Assembly (NCBI RefSeq): GCF_033170385.1
Contig: NZ_CP126170.1
Location: forward strand, 4,116,001-4,180,000
Origin: Xanthomonas rydalmerensis
GTDB lineage: Bacteria > Pseudomonadota > Gammaproteobacteria > Xanthomonadales > Xanthomonadaceae
Length of the DNA stretch: 64,000 nt
Reading direction: 5' to 3'
The position numbers and the translations under genes are program-made. Below, piece after piece: positions 19,913 to 31,385 of the stretch (within the stretch, counting starts at the first letter, position 1; each line of letters begins with the position of its first letter). The notes beneath the pieces are model-generated. The model was not told the DNA's origin, did not search any database, and was given only the letters and a program-made list of their open reading frames with translations.

Positions 19913-20833
19913 TTAGGGATGCGCCAAGGCGTAATCGATCGCCGCGCGCACCGCCGCCGCCTGCGCGGCATTGCACTGCTCCGGCGTCGCGCTGGCGCTG
20001 TCCGGGTATACCTCGGTGGTGGTGGTGTAGCGCGCGTCGGTGATGCCCGCGCACAGGCCCAGCCGCTTCACCGGATAGTTGATGACACCCGGCGCGGCCA
20101 GCGGCGTGCCGATCAGTTCGCCGGCAGCATCGGCCGGTGCGATATGGGTGACCTGCGCCACCGCGGCCAGCACCGCCTGCTGGAACGCCGGCTGCGGATT
20201 CTCGCTGTCGCCGACCAGGTAGAACCCGTCGGGAATGCCGCCCGGCTCGTAGGCGATGCCATCGCGCGCGGCCAGCGCCGGACGGAACTCGGACTCGTCG
20301 CTGTCGGTGGTCTCGTGCAGGTCGATGTGCATGCGCACCCGATCGCGCAGCGGCGCCACCAGGCGCAGCAGCGCGGCCGACTCCTGCGCCGGGCTGTCGG
20401 CGCGGAACGAACGGTTGGGATCCAGCGCATCGGCGTTCCAGCGGTGAATGCGTTCGTACGCCCACGGGCTCACGCACGGCGCCACCAGCACGTTGGCGCG
20501 GCCGGCATACGCGTCGGCATGCTGCTGCGCGAACTGCAGCGCGCCATGCACGCCGCTGGTCTCGTAGCCATGCACGCCGCCGGTAACCAGCATGCACGGC
20601 GAGGCGTCGTCCCAGTTGCGGCTGCGCAAGGCCAGCAGCGGATAACGCTCCTGCGCATACGCCAGTTCCCCGTACGCGACCACCTCCCACTGCCCGCGCA
20701 GGCCTTCGATGGCGGCGACTACCTCGTCCTGGTAGCTGCGCCGGCTTGGCTGTGTAGCCAGCCAAGCCGCCTTCTCGGCGGGGCCCCAGGGCACGCCGGG
20801 GGTTCCGATCGGATAGAAGGCTGCGCTGGTCAT
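19913..20833 (-). CDS. M14 family metallocarboxypeptidase
   Basis: A protein of 306 residues. Zinc ligands are visible in GGVHGYETSG (His88, Glu91) and in MHIDLHETTD (His173); the catalytic glutamate is probably in TTTTEVYPD near residue 276. No signal peptide is evident from ATG 20833, so it is cytosolic or exported by other means. The family trims C-terminal residues from peptides or hydrolyses related amides; members close to this one have untested substrates. It is divergent from the secreted alpha-amylase gene across about 280 nt, which should hold both promoters. Confidence 0.88.
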   Translation of the reverse strand: MTSAAFYPIGTPGVPWGPAEKAAWLATQPSRRSYQDEVVAAIEGLRGQWEVVAYGELAYAQERYPLLALRSRNWDDASPCMLVTGGVHGYETSGVHGALQFAQQHADAYAGRANVLVAPCVSPWAYERIHRWNADALDPNRSFRADSPAQESAALLRLVAPLRDRVRMHIDLHETTDSDESEFRPALAARDGIAYEPGGIPDGFYLVGDSENPQPAFQQAVLAAVAQVTHIAPADAAGELIGTPLAAPGVINYPVKRLGLCAGITDARYTTTTEVYPDSASATPEQCNAAQAAAVRAAIDYALAHP

Positions 20834-21113
20834 GGTGCGGCTCCGCGTCGACAGGTGAGGGCGGCGACTGTAGCAAAGCGCATGGGCCGCGATGCGACAT
20901 GTGCCGCGAATGCAGCGTTCGTGGTGCTCCCATGCGGAAGCGGAAACAGATCCCGCTTTCGCGCGCTGTCGCCATGAATACGTATGTAGCGCGCGCATGT
21001 TGCGCCGCGATGCGCGCTTAGCATCCTCCCGCCGCATGCCAGCCCCGCGGCGACGTCACGCCCCTGTCCTGCAGGCGTTCCTGCCTGCGCCCACGCAACG
21101 AGGAGATCGAACG

Positions 21114-22541
21114 ATGCGCGTCCCATCCGCCGCTGCAAATCGTCTGCTGCGCCTGCATCGCTGGCGCAGCCTGCTGGTCGGCCTGCTGCTGCTCCTGGCC
21201 ACCGCCAGCGCCCAGGCCGACGTCATCCTGCATGCCTTCAACTGGCCGTACGCCACCGTGGAAGCGCGCGCCGCGCAGATCGCCGCCGCCGGCTACCGCA
21301 AGGTGCTGGTGGCGCCGGCCTACCGCTCGCAGGGCGACGCCTGGTGGGCGCGCTACCAGCCGCAGGACATGCGCCTGATCGACAACCCGCTCGGCGACAC
21401 CGACGCCTTCGCCAGCATGGTGCAGGCTCTGAAGGCGGTGGGCGTGGAGACCTATGCCGACGTGGTGCTCAACCACATGGCAAACGAAGCGGCCACGCGC
21501 TCGGACCTGAACTACCCGGGCAGCGCGGTTCTCGGCCAGTACGCCGCCAATCCGCAGCGCTATGCGTCGCTGCGGCTGTTCGGCGACCTCTCGCAGAACT
21601 TCCTCAGCGCCAGCGATTTCGGCCCGGCGCAATGCATCACCAACTACAACGACCCCTACCAGGTGCGCACCTACCGCATCTGCGGCGGCGGCAACGATCC
21701 CGGCCTGCCGGACCTGGTCGGCAACGACTGGGTGGTGCAGCAGCAGCGCAACTATCTGCTGGCGCTGAAGGCACTGGGCGTGACCGGCTTCCGCATCGAT
21801 GCGGCCAAGCACATGACCTTCGACCATTTGAACAAGGTGCTCGATGCGCAGGTGCGCTCCGGCGTGCTGGTGTTCGGCGAAGTCATCACCGGCGGCGGCA
21901 GCGGCAATTCCGACTACGACCAGTTCCTGGCGCCGTACCTGCAGGCCACCCCGCACGCGGCCTACGACTTCCCCTTGTTCAACTCGGTGCGCAACGCCTT
22001 CGCCTATGGCGGCAGCATGGACCAGCTGGTGGACCCGGGCGCCTACGGCCAGGCGCTGCCCGGCGCACGTGCGGTGACCTTCGCCATCACCCACGACATC
22101 CCCAACAACGCCGGCTTCCGCTACGCGATCATGGACCCGGTCGACGAGACCCTGGCCTACGCCTACCTGCTCGGCCGCGACGGCGGCGTGCCGATGGTGT
22201 ACTCGGACAACAACGAGAGCGGCGACAACCGCTGGGTCAACGCTTACCAGCGCGACGACCTCAAGCGCATGGTCGGCTTCCACAACGCCGCGCAGGGCCG
22301 CGACATGCAGGTACTGGCGCACGGCGCCTGCTACCTGCTGTTCCGCCGCGGCGACCTGGGCATCGTCGGCATCAACAAGTGCGGCACTACCGTCACCGCC
22401 GCCGTACCGATGAACGGCAGCGTGCTGCGCTGGAACGTCGACTACACCGATGCGCTGGGCTCCGGCAGCGTGGTGCGCATTTCCAGCGGCAGCTACACCT
22501 TCAGCCTGCCGCCGCGGCAGGCGCGGATGTGGAAGCGCTGA
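21114..22541 (+). CDS. Secreted alpha-amylase (GH13)
   Basis: A protein of 475 residues with a signal peptide ending ATASAQA (about residue 35). The GH13 conserved regions occur in order: DVVLNHM (I), GFRIDAAKHM with nucleophile Asp229 (II), VFGEVI with acid/base Glu256 (III), and FAITHD with Asp328 (IV). A C-terminal beta domain completes a short bacterial alpha-amylase that hydrolyses alpha-1,4-glucans outside the cell. AGGAG (21100-21104) precedes ATG 21114; the longer frame from 20892 is not supported. It is a single gene with its own promoter region. Confidence 0.93.
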   Translation: MRVPSAAANRLLRLHRWRSLLVGLLLLLATASAQADVILHAFNWPYATVEARAAQIAAAGYRKVLVAPAYRSQGDAWWARYQPQDMRLIDNPLGDTDAFASMVQALKAVGVETYADVVLNHMANEAATRSDLNYPGSAVLGQYAANPQRYASLRLFGDLSQNFLSASDFGPAQCITNYNDPYQVRTYRICGGGNDPGLPDLVGNDWVVQQQRNYLLALKALGVTGFRIDAAKHMTFDHLNKVLDAQVRSGVLVFGEVITGGGSGNSDYDQFLAPYLQATPHAAYDFPLFNSVRNAFAYGGSMDQLVDPGAYGQALPGARAVTFAITHDIPNNAGFRYAIMDPVDETLAYAYLLGRDGGVPMVYSDNNESGDNRWVNAYQRDDLKRMVGFHNAAQGRDMQVLAHGACYLLFRRGDLGIVGINKCGTTVTAAVPMNGSVLRWNVDYTDALGSGSVVRISSGSYTFSLPPRQARMWKR

Positions 22542-22646
22542 GCCTGCGAGCGGACGCGGCGCGCCCACCGGCGCGCCGCAAGGGGGCTGCGTCGCCGATC
22601 CGGGCGGCGCGGTGGCGGCTGACCAAGGTGCGGCCGCCATCGCCTA

Positions 22647-22677
22647 TTGCATATCCATCCGGATGAAGAGATATACT
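22647..22677 (+). promoter_or_regulatory. metF promoter with a palindromic operator in its spacer
   Basis: A -35-like TTGCAT (22647-22652) and a -10 TATACT (22672-22677) are separated by 19 nt. CATCCGGATG (22656-22665), a perfect 10-bp palindrome within a looser ATATC...GATAT repeat, fills the spacer. This is a classic repressor position. The regulator is not identified. Confidence 0.5.
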
Positions 22678-22704
22678 GACGACACCGCCCGCTGCGTTGC
22701 GCCC

Positions 22705-23547
22705 ATGACCGCCATCAGCTTCGAGTTCTATCCGCCCAAGACCGACGAGCAGCGCGCGCAGCTCGACCGCACCGCCGCGCGGCTGAAGGCCTACGCCCCG
22801 GAGTACGTGTCCTGCACCTTCGGCGCCGGCGGCTCGACTCTGAGCTACACCTCGGAGACCGTGCGTCACCTCAAGCAGCACCACCGCTTCGAGGCTGCGC
22901 CGCACCTGTCCTGCGTGGGCGGCAGCCGCGAGGAGATCCGCGAACTGCTCAAGTTGTACCGCGCCATCGGCTGCCGCCGCCTGGTCGCGCTGCGCGGCGA
23001 CCTGCCGTCCGGCATGGGCCACCCCGGCGACCTGCGCTACGCCGCCGACCTGATCGCCTTCATTCGCGCCGAGCACGGCGACGCCTTCCACCTGGAAGTG
23101 GGCGCGTATCCGGAGACGCATCCGCAGGCCAACGATGCGCTCAGCGACCTGCGCCACTTCAAGGCCAAGGTCGACGCCGGCGCCGATGCCGCCATCACCC
23201 AGTACTTCTACAACGCCGACGCCTACTTCCACTTCGTCGACGCGGTGCGCAAGCTCGGCGTGCAGATCCCGATCGTGCCCGGCATCATGCCGATCTCCAA
23301 CTTCAGCCAGCTGCGGCGCTTCTCCGAACAGTGCGGCGCCGAAATCCCGCGCTGGATCGGCAAGCGCATGCAGGCCTACGGCGACGATGCCGAGGCCATC
23401 CGCGACTTCGGCACCGACGTGGTCGCCACGCTGTGCCAACGCCTGATCGACGGCGGCGCGCCCGGGCTGCATTTCTACACGCTCAACCTGGCCAAGCCGA
23501 CCACCAGCGTGCTGGCACGCCTGCGCGGCGCCATCGCCGCCGGCTGA
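22705..23547 (+). CDS. metF: 5,10-methylenetetrahydrofolate reductase
   Basis: A protein of 280 residues, the usual MetF length. It is an FAD enzyme reducing 5,10-methylene-THF to 5-methyl-THF for methionine synthesis. Features are SFEFYPPKTDEQRAQL at the start, TFGAGGST, HLSCVG, LVALRGDLP, AAITQYFYNAD and VPGIMPISNF. I chose ATG 22705; an in-frame ATG at 22663 lies inside the promoter palindrome and would add 14 unconserved residues. There is no clear ribosome-binding sequence. It works in the same methyl cycle as ahcY at 7773. Confidence 0.95.
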   Translation: MTAISFEFYPPKTDEQRAQLDRTAARLKAYAPEYVSCTFGAGGSTLSYTSETVRHLKQHHRFEAAPHLSCVGGSREEIRELLKLYRAIGCRRLVALRGDLPSGMGHPGDLRYAADLIAFIRAEHGDAFHLEVGAYPETHPQANDALSDLRHFKAKVDAGADAAITQYFYNADAYFHFVDAVRKLGVQIPIVPGIMPISNFSQLRRFSEQCGAEIPRWIGKRMQAYGDDAEAIRDFGTDVVATLCQRLIDGGAPGLHFYTLNLAKPTTSVLARLRGAIAAG

Positions 23548-23573
23548 GTGTCGCCGCCGCTGTCGCGGCCGCT

Positions 23574-23661
23574 CGGGATTGGGCATTGGGGATTCGGGAT
23601 TCGCCAAAGCGGGGCAGCGCGCCGCTGTTGCCAATCCCGAATCCCGAATCACCAATCCCCG
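23574..23661. repeat. Heptamer-repeat element, inverted arms
   Basis: GGGATTG/GGGATTC units (23575-23603) are followed by about 30 nt of unique sequence and by the reverse-complement units (23632-23660). This can fold into a long hairpin and is directly after metF. Confidence 0.85.
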
Positions 23662-23713
23662 CGTGACCACCCATTCGCTCCGCGGTCACGCCGGCTGCCG
23701 CTACCCTGCGCCG

Positions 23714-24337
23714 ATGCGCGCTCTTCCGCCGATCCTGCTGGTTCTGTGCCTGTGCCTGTACGTGTTCGCCACTCCCGCCGCGGCGCAGCGGGTGAACCGC
23801 TGCAGCGGCCCCGACGGCACCACCGTGTTCAGCGATCGCCGTTGCGAGGACGTCGGCGCGATCGACCGCCTGCCGCCACCGGCCGCGCCCGGCAATGTCG
23901 GCAGCAAGACCGCCGCCCTGGCGCCACCGCAGTGCGTGCGCCGGCTCAGCGTGCTGGTCCAGCAGATCCGCACCGCAGTCGAGACCCGCGACGTCAACCG
24001 GCTGTCGGCGCTGTATTGGTGGAACGGCGCTTCCGACGACGGCGCGCAACGCATCTTCGACCGGCTGGAGGCGATCGTGCGTCGCCCCCTGGTCGCGATC
24101 GTGCCGGTGGTGCCGGACACCAGCGGGACCAACGCTCCTGCAGCCGGCACGTCGTCGACAGTCGCGTCCGCGACAACGGCCACGTCGGCCGCGGCAGATG
24201 CCGACAGCGGCGAGGCGCCATCGCGTCCGCATCCGACCGGCCTGCGTCTGCAGCAGACCCTCGCCGGCAGCATCACCCCCACCTCCACCGTGCTGGACCT
24301 GCGCCGGCAGTACGACTGCTTCTGGATCAGTTTCTGA
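23714..24337 (+). CDS. Secreted DUF4124-like protein
   Basis: A protein of 207 residues with a signal peptide (PPILLVLCLCLYVFATPAAA). Directly after cleavage comes a short DUF4124-like motif with two cysteines (RVNRCSGPDGTTVFSDRRCE). The middle is helical (VRRLSVLVQQIRTAVETRD), then a low-complexity Ala/Thr/Ser linker, and an ending IDxY-like QYDCFWISF. It is probably periplasmic; the function is unknown. It starts within 55 nt of a heptamer-repeat element, and the longer open frame upstream reads through that repeat, so ATG 23714 is preferred. Confidence 0.72.
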   Translation: MRALPPILLVLCLCLYVFATPAAAQRVNRCSGPDGTTVFSDRRCEDVGAIDRLPPPAAPGNVGSKTAALAPPQCVRRLSVLVQQIRTAVETRDVNRLSALYWWNGASDDGAQRIFDRLEAIVRRPLVAIVPVVPDTSGTNAPAAGTSSTVASATTATSAAADADSGEAPSRPHPTGLRLQQTLAGSITPTSTVLDLRRQYDCFWISF

Positions 24338-24343
24338 GGAGCC

Positions 24344-24367
24344 GGGATTGGGGATTGGGGATTGGGA
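24344..24367 (+). repeat. Heptamer repeats (GGGATTG units)
   Basis: Three to four GGGATTG copies immediately follow the DUF4124-like gene. The flank CGCAACAGCGGCG recurs beside other copies of the repeat. Confidence 0.75.
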
Positions 24368-24408
24368 AATCGCAACAGCGGCGTCCCGTACGCTCCTCCC
24401 CCTCGCGC

Positions 24409-24524
24409 AGGAGCGGCTTCAACCGCGACCTGTCGGAGATCCGCTGTTGCGGCTGAAGCCGCTACCACAAGTACGGCGCCAGCCTCGTCGGAGGATCACT
24501 GTGGGAGGGACTTCAGTCCCGACG
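24409..24524. repeat. REP-like palindromes, two types in tandem
   Basis: Arms around 24409-24430 and 24446-24467 (AGGAGCGGCTTCAACCGCG and its imperfect complement) are followed at 24500-24524 by the other type, GTGGGAGGGACTTCAGTCCC. The stretch 24338-24610 carries no gene. Confidence 0.75.
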
Positions 24525-24610
24525 CATTGCGCCATCGGAAGGCGCACCACTTCGCGCGCCACGGCTGCATGACAGTTGACTCCTACGGGGAGCGGTTGCC
24601 ACCGCCCCGC

Positions 24611-25573
24611 TCACGCCACATCGGCCGGCAGCGGCCATAGCCCGCGGATCGCGGCGATGCCCTGGCCGCCGTGGCGGCGTGCCTCGGTTACCTGGGTCGG
24701 CGCCAGGCCGCCGATCGGATAGATCGGCAGGGCGACCTGCTCGCGCAGGCGCTCGAATGCCTCCCAGCCCAACGGCGCGGCGCCGGGGTGGCTGGCGGTG
24801 GCCGCCAGCGGCCCGACCACCGCGAAATCGCAGCCGATGCGCTGCGCCGCCTGCAATTCTTCGAGACTGTGGCAGGACGCCGCCACGGGCTGGCCGGCCG
24901 GCAACGGACGCGCCTGCCAGTGCGGCAACTGCTCCGCGCCCAGGTGCACGCCCACGCCCAGTGCCTGCGCCAGCGCCACGTCGCGGTTGAGCAGCACCTG
25001 CGCGCCACGTGCCGCGCACAGCGCCGCCGCGGAACGCGCCAGCGGCGACCACTGCTCGGCCTGCAAGCCCCGCGCGCGCAACTGCACGCGGCGCACACCG
25101 CCATCCAGCGCGCGCTCCAACGCCGCCAACCAGGGGCCCGGTTCGGCCGGCTCAGGCGTGACCAGGTAGCACGCGGGCTGGCGCAGCATCGCCACCACCG
25201 GCTGGTCGGCCGGCGGCATCGCGTAGCGGCCCAGCTTGTCGGCGCTCACCCAGGTCAGCGCCTGGCCCTCGCGGCCGCGTGGCGTGCCCTTCCACGCCGA
25301 CACCTGGCGCACTTCCAGGCGCAACCGCTTGTCCGGGTAACGCTGCGGCACTTCCATCAGCCACTCGCCGACCACCGCGTCGATGCCCAGTTCCTCCTGC
25401 AGTTCGCGCACCAGCGCCTGCTCCGAGGTCTCGCCGGGCTCGCGCTTGCCGCCGGGGAATTCCCACAGACCGGCCAGGTCGCGGCCCTCGGTACGGCGGG
25501 TCAGCAGGATACGGCCGCGCGCATCGGTGATGACGCCGGCGACGACATGGATGGATCTGAGCGGTTCGGACAT
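24611..25573 (-). CDS. MutT-ThiE fusion: Nudix hydrolase with thiamine-phosphate-synthase-like domain
   Basis: A protein of 320 residues from ATG 25573. The N-terminal half is a MutT-type Nudix hydrolase (box GGKREPGETSEQALVRELQE, then ELGI, about residues 41-64) expected to clean 8-oxo-dGTP from the nucleotide pool. The C-terminal half (about 150-320) resembles ThiE/TenI (QLRARG, FAVVGPLAATASHPGAAPLG, GGL), but departs from true thiamine-phosphate synthases around the phosphate site, so activity there is doubtful. The same fusion sits near secA in relatives; here about 2.9 kb of accessory genes separate them. It is monocistronic. Confidence 0.92.
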   Translation of the reverse strand: MSEPLRSIHVVAGVITDARGRILLTRRTEGRDLAGLWEFPGGKREPGETSEQALVRELQEELGIDAVVGEWLMEVPQRYPDKRLRLEVRQVSAWKGTPRGREGQALTWVSADKLGRYAMPPADQPVVAMLRQPACYLVTPEPAEPGPWLAALERALDGGVRRVQLRARGLQAEQWSPLARSAAALCAARGAQVLLNRDVALAQALGVGVHLGAEQLPHWQARPLPAGQPVAASCHSLEELQAAQRIGCDFAVVGPLAATASHPGAAPLGWEAFERLREQVALPIYPIGGLAPTQVTEARRHGGQGIAAIRGLWPLPADVA

Positions 25574-25967
25574 GGCGCAAGCTTGCCGTTTCCGGCAGCG
25601 CCAACGCAATCAACCAGGGTCACATCGGCGCCGATCGGCCGCGGAGGCGACATCCCGCGCGGCCGGGCAATCCCCGGGACGGGACCATGACCTGCACCCA
25701 GCGCGGCTTGAAGGCGCGGGCGTGTCGCGCCGACACCAAGCATCGCGCGCTGGTCCACATGCGACGCTGCGTGGCGTGCGCCGCTCATCGCGCTGCTGCG
25801 GTACGCATCGTGGTGGTTGGGCGCACTTCCGCAGCCCCGGTTGCGTTCCAGCCGGGACGGGCCTTCACGGAAAACCGCCACGGCTGAAGCCGCTCCCACG
25901 GAGACGGCTGCATTCCAGATCGCGGTGCCGATCATCCCCACTCCCACTCCCGACTCCCGACTCCCGC
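25574..25967. other. Intergenic region with repeat remnants
   Basis: This is 394 nt with no supportable gene (a 66-codon plus frame at 25687 has no ribosome site). It contains a half REP unit (25876-25901, CACGGCTGAAGCCGCTCCCA) and degenerate complement-strand heptamers (25934-25967). Confidence 0.55.
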
Positions 25968-26342
25968 TCAGGCGACCAGGTCGTGGCCGATCCGCCACAG
26001 CACCCCGCCGGGATCGTGCAGGGTGAAGTCGCGCATGCCCCAGGGCCGGTCCTCGGGTTCGCCCAGGCGCGCGCCGTAGCGGGCGACCAGGTCGGCCGCG
26101 TGCAGCCGCCGCCACCAGGCATCGGCGTCCTCCACCCACAGGTGCAGCATCAGGTTGTGCGCTAGGGCTTGGTGGTAGCCATCCTGCAGCAGGAACGCGC
26201 AGCGGTCACCGTGGCGGAAGCAGGTCAGGCCGTCGCCGAGCGGCTCGGGCACGAATCCGACCTCCGCATAGAACCGCGCCGACACCCCGAAATCCTGCGC
26301 CGGCACGAAGACCTTCAGTTCCAGGCTGCGCAAGGTTTCCAT
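25968..26342 (-). CDS. VOC (glyoxalase/bleomycin-resistance) superfamily protein
   Basis: A protein of 124 residues and one complete vicinal-oxygen-chelate unit: LELKVFVPAQDFGVSARFYAEVGF at the start, HLWVEDADAWWRRL, and the ending RDFTLHDPGGVLWRIGH. A purine-rich GGAGGAAG site precedes ATG 26342. Such single-domain proteins act as dimers in metal-dependent ring opening, isomerisation or drug binding; no substrate can be named. It lies in an accessory block with a TetR and a FAD-monooxygenase gene but on its own transcript. Confidence 0.85.
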   Translation of the reverse strand: METLRSLELKVFVPAQDFGVSARFYAEVGFVPEPLGDGLTCFRHGDRCAFLLQDGYHQALAHNLMLHLWVEDADAWWRRLHAADLVARYGARLGEPEDRPWGMRDFTLHDPGGVLWRIGHDLVA

Positions 26343-26513
26343 GGCACTTCCTCCAACGCATGCGTGCGATTCGTGACCCAGCATGCCACGCTGCGACGGT
26401 ACACGCGTCTCAGCACGAGCACGCGCAAGCCTCCCTCTCCCCGCCCCGGCCGCGGCATGGCCGCTGGAGCACGCCCCGGCCTTGCGTAAGGGCTTGGCAA
26501 ACGCGCCCCGCAC

Positions 26514-27068
26514 TCACAGCGGCTGGGTCAGATACCGCTGCAGCGTCTCTCCCAACACCCGCACCGCCAGCGGCCGGGTCAGACCCCTGGCCGGAAACTC
26601 CAACACGTAGCGCACCAGGGCGAAGCCCAGCATCTGCGAGGCGATCAGGGTCGCGCGCGTCTCTGCCGCCGCGCCCGGTCCCAGGTAGCGCCGCACCGCC
26701 GTGCGCAACTGCGTCTCGAAGATCTCGGTGATCCGCGCCTTCGCATCGGCATGGCTCACCGCCGCGCGCAGCAAGGCCACCAGTTGATGCCCCGAGGGCG
26801 CGTCCTCCCAGACCGCGAAGAAATGCGCCGCCAGGCGTTCGCCTATTTCCTCGGCTGGCGTGTCGCGTAGATCCGGAAGGTGCAGGTCGAACTCCACCGC
26901 CGCCAGGAACAGCTGCTCCTTGCTGCCGTAGTAGCGGATCACCAGCGCGACATTGGCCTGCGCCTGCGCCGCGATCTGGCGCACGGTGGCGCCGTCGTAG
27001 CCGTGCAGGGCGAACAGCGCCCGCGCCGATTCGAGAATGCGGTCTTTGGTGGCCTGCGAGCGTGTCAC
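26514..27068 (-). CDS. TetR family regulator, divergent from a FAD-monooxygenase
   Basis: A protein of 184 residues from GTG 27068 (VTRSQATKDRILESA). The helix-turn-helix shows GYDGATVRQIAAQAQANVAL and VIRYYGSKEQLF, a typical TetR DNA-binding domain. A longer frame from ATG 27152 would make the operator 27103-27118 part of the coding region, so GTG is preferred. It is divergent from the monooxygenase gene, with two related palindromes in the 103-nt gap. By family precedent it represses both genes until a ligand, perhaps an aromatic compound, binds. Confidence 0.87.
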   Translation of the reverse strand: MTRSQATKDRILESARALFALHGYDGATVRQIAAQAQANVALVIRYYGSKEQLFLAAVEFDLHLPDLRDTPAEEIGERLAAHFFAVWEDAPSGHQLVALLRAAVSHADAKARITEIFETQLRTAVRRYLGPGAAAETRATLIASQMLGFALVRYVLEFPARGLTRPLAVRVLGETLQRYLTQPL

Positions 27069-27102
27069 TGGGGTGTCCGTGGGAGGAACAGACGTAGCGC
27101 CT

Positions 27103-27118
27103 GTAAACGGAAGTTTAC
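27103..27118. promoter_or_regulatory. TetR operator candidate 1
   Basis: GTAAACGGAAGTTTAC is a perfect 6-bp inverted repeat with a 4-nt spacer in the divergent gap. Confidence 0.7.
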
Positions 27119-27142
27119 TCCACGCCGGAAACGGCGCAGGAT

Positions 27143-27158
27143 GTAAACACACGCTTAC
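27143..27158. promoter_or_regulatory. TetR operator candidate 2
   Basis: GTAAACACACGCTTAC has the same half-sites as site 1 with one mismatch. It lies 40 bp (about four helical turns) away, just before the monooxygenase start. Confidence 0.65.
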
Positions 27159-27171
27159 TCAGGGAAGTGCG

Positions 27172-28359
27172 ATGAACACGCATGGCGACATGCTATCGAC
27201 GGACGTACTGATCGTGGGTGCCGGGCCCAGCGGGCTCGCGCTGCGCCTGGCCCTGGATCGCCTCGGGATCACCTCGCTCCTGATCGACCGGCATCCGGCA
27301 GGGCTGAACACCTCGCGCGCCGCGGTGATCCATGCCCGCACCCTGGAAGTGCTCGAACCGCTCGGGGTCGTGCCGCGCCTGCTCGCGGCAGGCGTGAAGA
27401 CCACCCGGTTCCGCGTGCGCGACAGCGACCGGGTCCTGCTGCAGATCGGCTTCGACGACCTGCCCTCGACGCACCGATACGCGCTGATGTGCCCGCAGAG
27501 CGCGACCGAGGCGATTCTCGGCGACGGGATCGGGCCCGATTCCGCCACGGTGTGGCGGCCGGCACGCCTGCTGTCGTTCGCGCAGGCAGCCGATGGCATC
27601 AGCGCCGACCTGGAACTGCCGCAACAGCGCAGGCAGTTGGTGCGTGCGCAATGGATCGTCGGCTGCGACGGCGCGCACAGCACGGTGCGGCAAGGCGCAG
27701 GAATCGCATTCGAGGGCGGGGACTACACGGAAACCTTCGTGCTCGCCGACGTGCGCATGGCATGGCCGCTGCCGCGCGAGGAAGTCAGCCTGTTCTTCTC
27801 GCCGCAGGGCCTGATGGTGGTGGCGCCGTTGCCGGAGCCCGACGGTGCAGCCGGCGATCGCCACCGGATCGTGGCGACGGTGACGGATACAGCCGGGCCT
27901 CCGACCCTGTCGCAGATGCAGGCCTTGCTCGACGCGCGCGGACCGCGCAGTGCGCGCGGCCGCATCGACACGCTGCTCTGGAGTTCGGACTTTCATCTGC
28001 AGCATCGCGTGGCCGCGCAGATGCGACACGGACGCGTCCTGCTGTGCGGCGATGCGGCGCATGTGCACAGCCCCGCCGGAGGCCAGGGCATGAATACCGG
28101 CATCCAGGACGCGATCGCCCTGGCACCTGCGCTGCAGCGGGCACTCCACCAGCAGGATGACCACGACCTGGATGCGTGGGCCAGCCGCCGCCATCGCATC
28201 GCCCGCGGCGTGGTGCGCATGACCGATGCGATGACGCGTGCGGCCACCGCTACCGCGCCGGTGACACGTACTGTTCGCAATGGCCTGCTCGGCCTGATCG
28301 ATCGTGCGCCCCCGATCCAGCGCAGGCTGGCGGCGCGATTGGCCGAGCTGGGCAACTGA
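27172..28359 (+). CDS. FAD-dependent aromatic monooxygenase
   Basis: A protein of 395 residues of the PheA/UbiH-like class A flavin hydroxylases. The dinucleotide-binding loop is VGAGPSGLALRLAL (16-29), the second FAD/NADPH motif is VGCDGAHSTVR, and the GD motif is LCGDAAHVHSPAGGQGMN (about 291-308). These enzymes use NAD(P)H and oxygen to hydroxylate phenols or related compounds. It is slightly short because it lacks the C-terminal thioredoxin-like domain of phenol hydroxylases. AGGGAAG precedes ATG 27172. It is divergent from its likely TetR regulator, so it may be a detoxification enzyme induced by its substrate. Confidence 0.9.
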   Translation: MNTHGDMLSTDVLIVGAGPSGLALRLALDRLGITSLLIDRHPAGLNTSRAAVIHARTLEVLEPLGVVPRLLAAGVKTTRFRVRDSDRVLLQIGFDDLPSTHRYALMCPQSATEAILGDGIGPDSATVWRPARLLSFAQAADGISADLELPQQRRQLVRAQWIVGCDGAHSTVRQGAGIAFEGGDYTETFVLADVRMAWPLPREEVSLFFSPQGLMVVAPLPEPDGAAGDRHRIVATVTDTAGPPTLSQMQALLDARGPRSARGRIDTLLWSSDFHLQHRVAAQMRHGRVLLCGDAAHVHSPAGGQGMNTGIQDAIALAPALQRALHQQDDHDLDAWASRRHRIARGVVRMTDAMTRAATATAPVTRTVRNGLLGLIDRAPPIQRRLAARLAELGN

Positions 28360-28444
28360 GCGTCGGACGGTCGCTGCCCCGCAAGCGTGCGGGAGCAGCG
28401 TCCCCGGGACGCCGGAGACTAGGAAAGGGCCGGCGCCCACAGCG

Positions 28445-28462
28445 GCTGCGCACGTGCGCAGC
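28445..28462. terminator. Palindrome between convergent monooxygenase and secA genes
   Basis: GCTGCGCACGTGCGCAGC is a perfect 18-bp palindrome in the gap between two convergent stops. It may serve as a bidirectional 3' hairpin, but it has no loop bases and no T-tract. Confidence 0.4.
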
Positions 28463-28480
28463 GCTGCGGCGGGACCAGGC

Positions 28481-31222
<2,742 letters not shown>

Positions 31223-31385
31223 TGAAGGAACCGGTTGGAAAGGAACGCCCGCGCGGCCCGATCCCCAGGGAATCGACGGGCCGCAAACGAAACAGGGCGC
31301 GAGGCGCCCTGTCGATGGCAAAGCACATTGTAGCTTGGGGCGGAGCCCGGCGATTCAAGCGCCGGCACGCCGCCCCCTGCCGGAC

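Noticed and set aside
25687..25887. 66-codon plus-strand ORF
   Set aside because: No ribosome site; its 3' end is made of a REP-like repeat.
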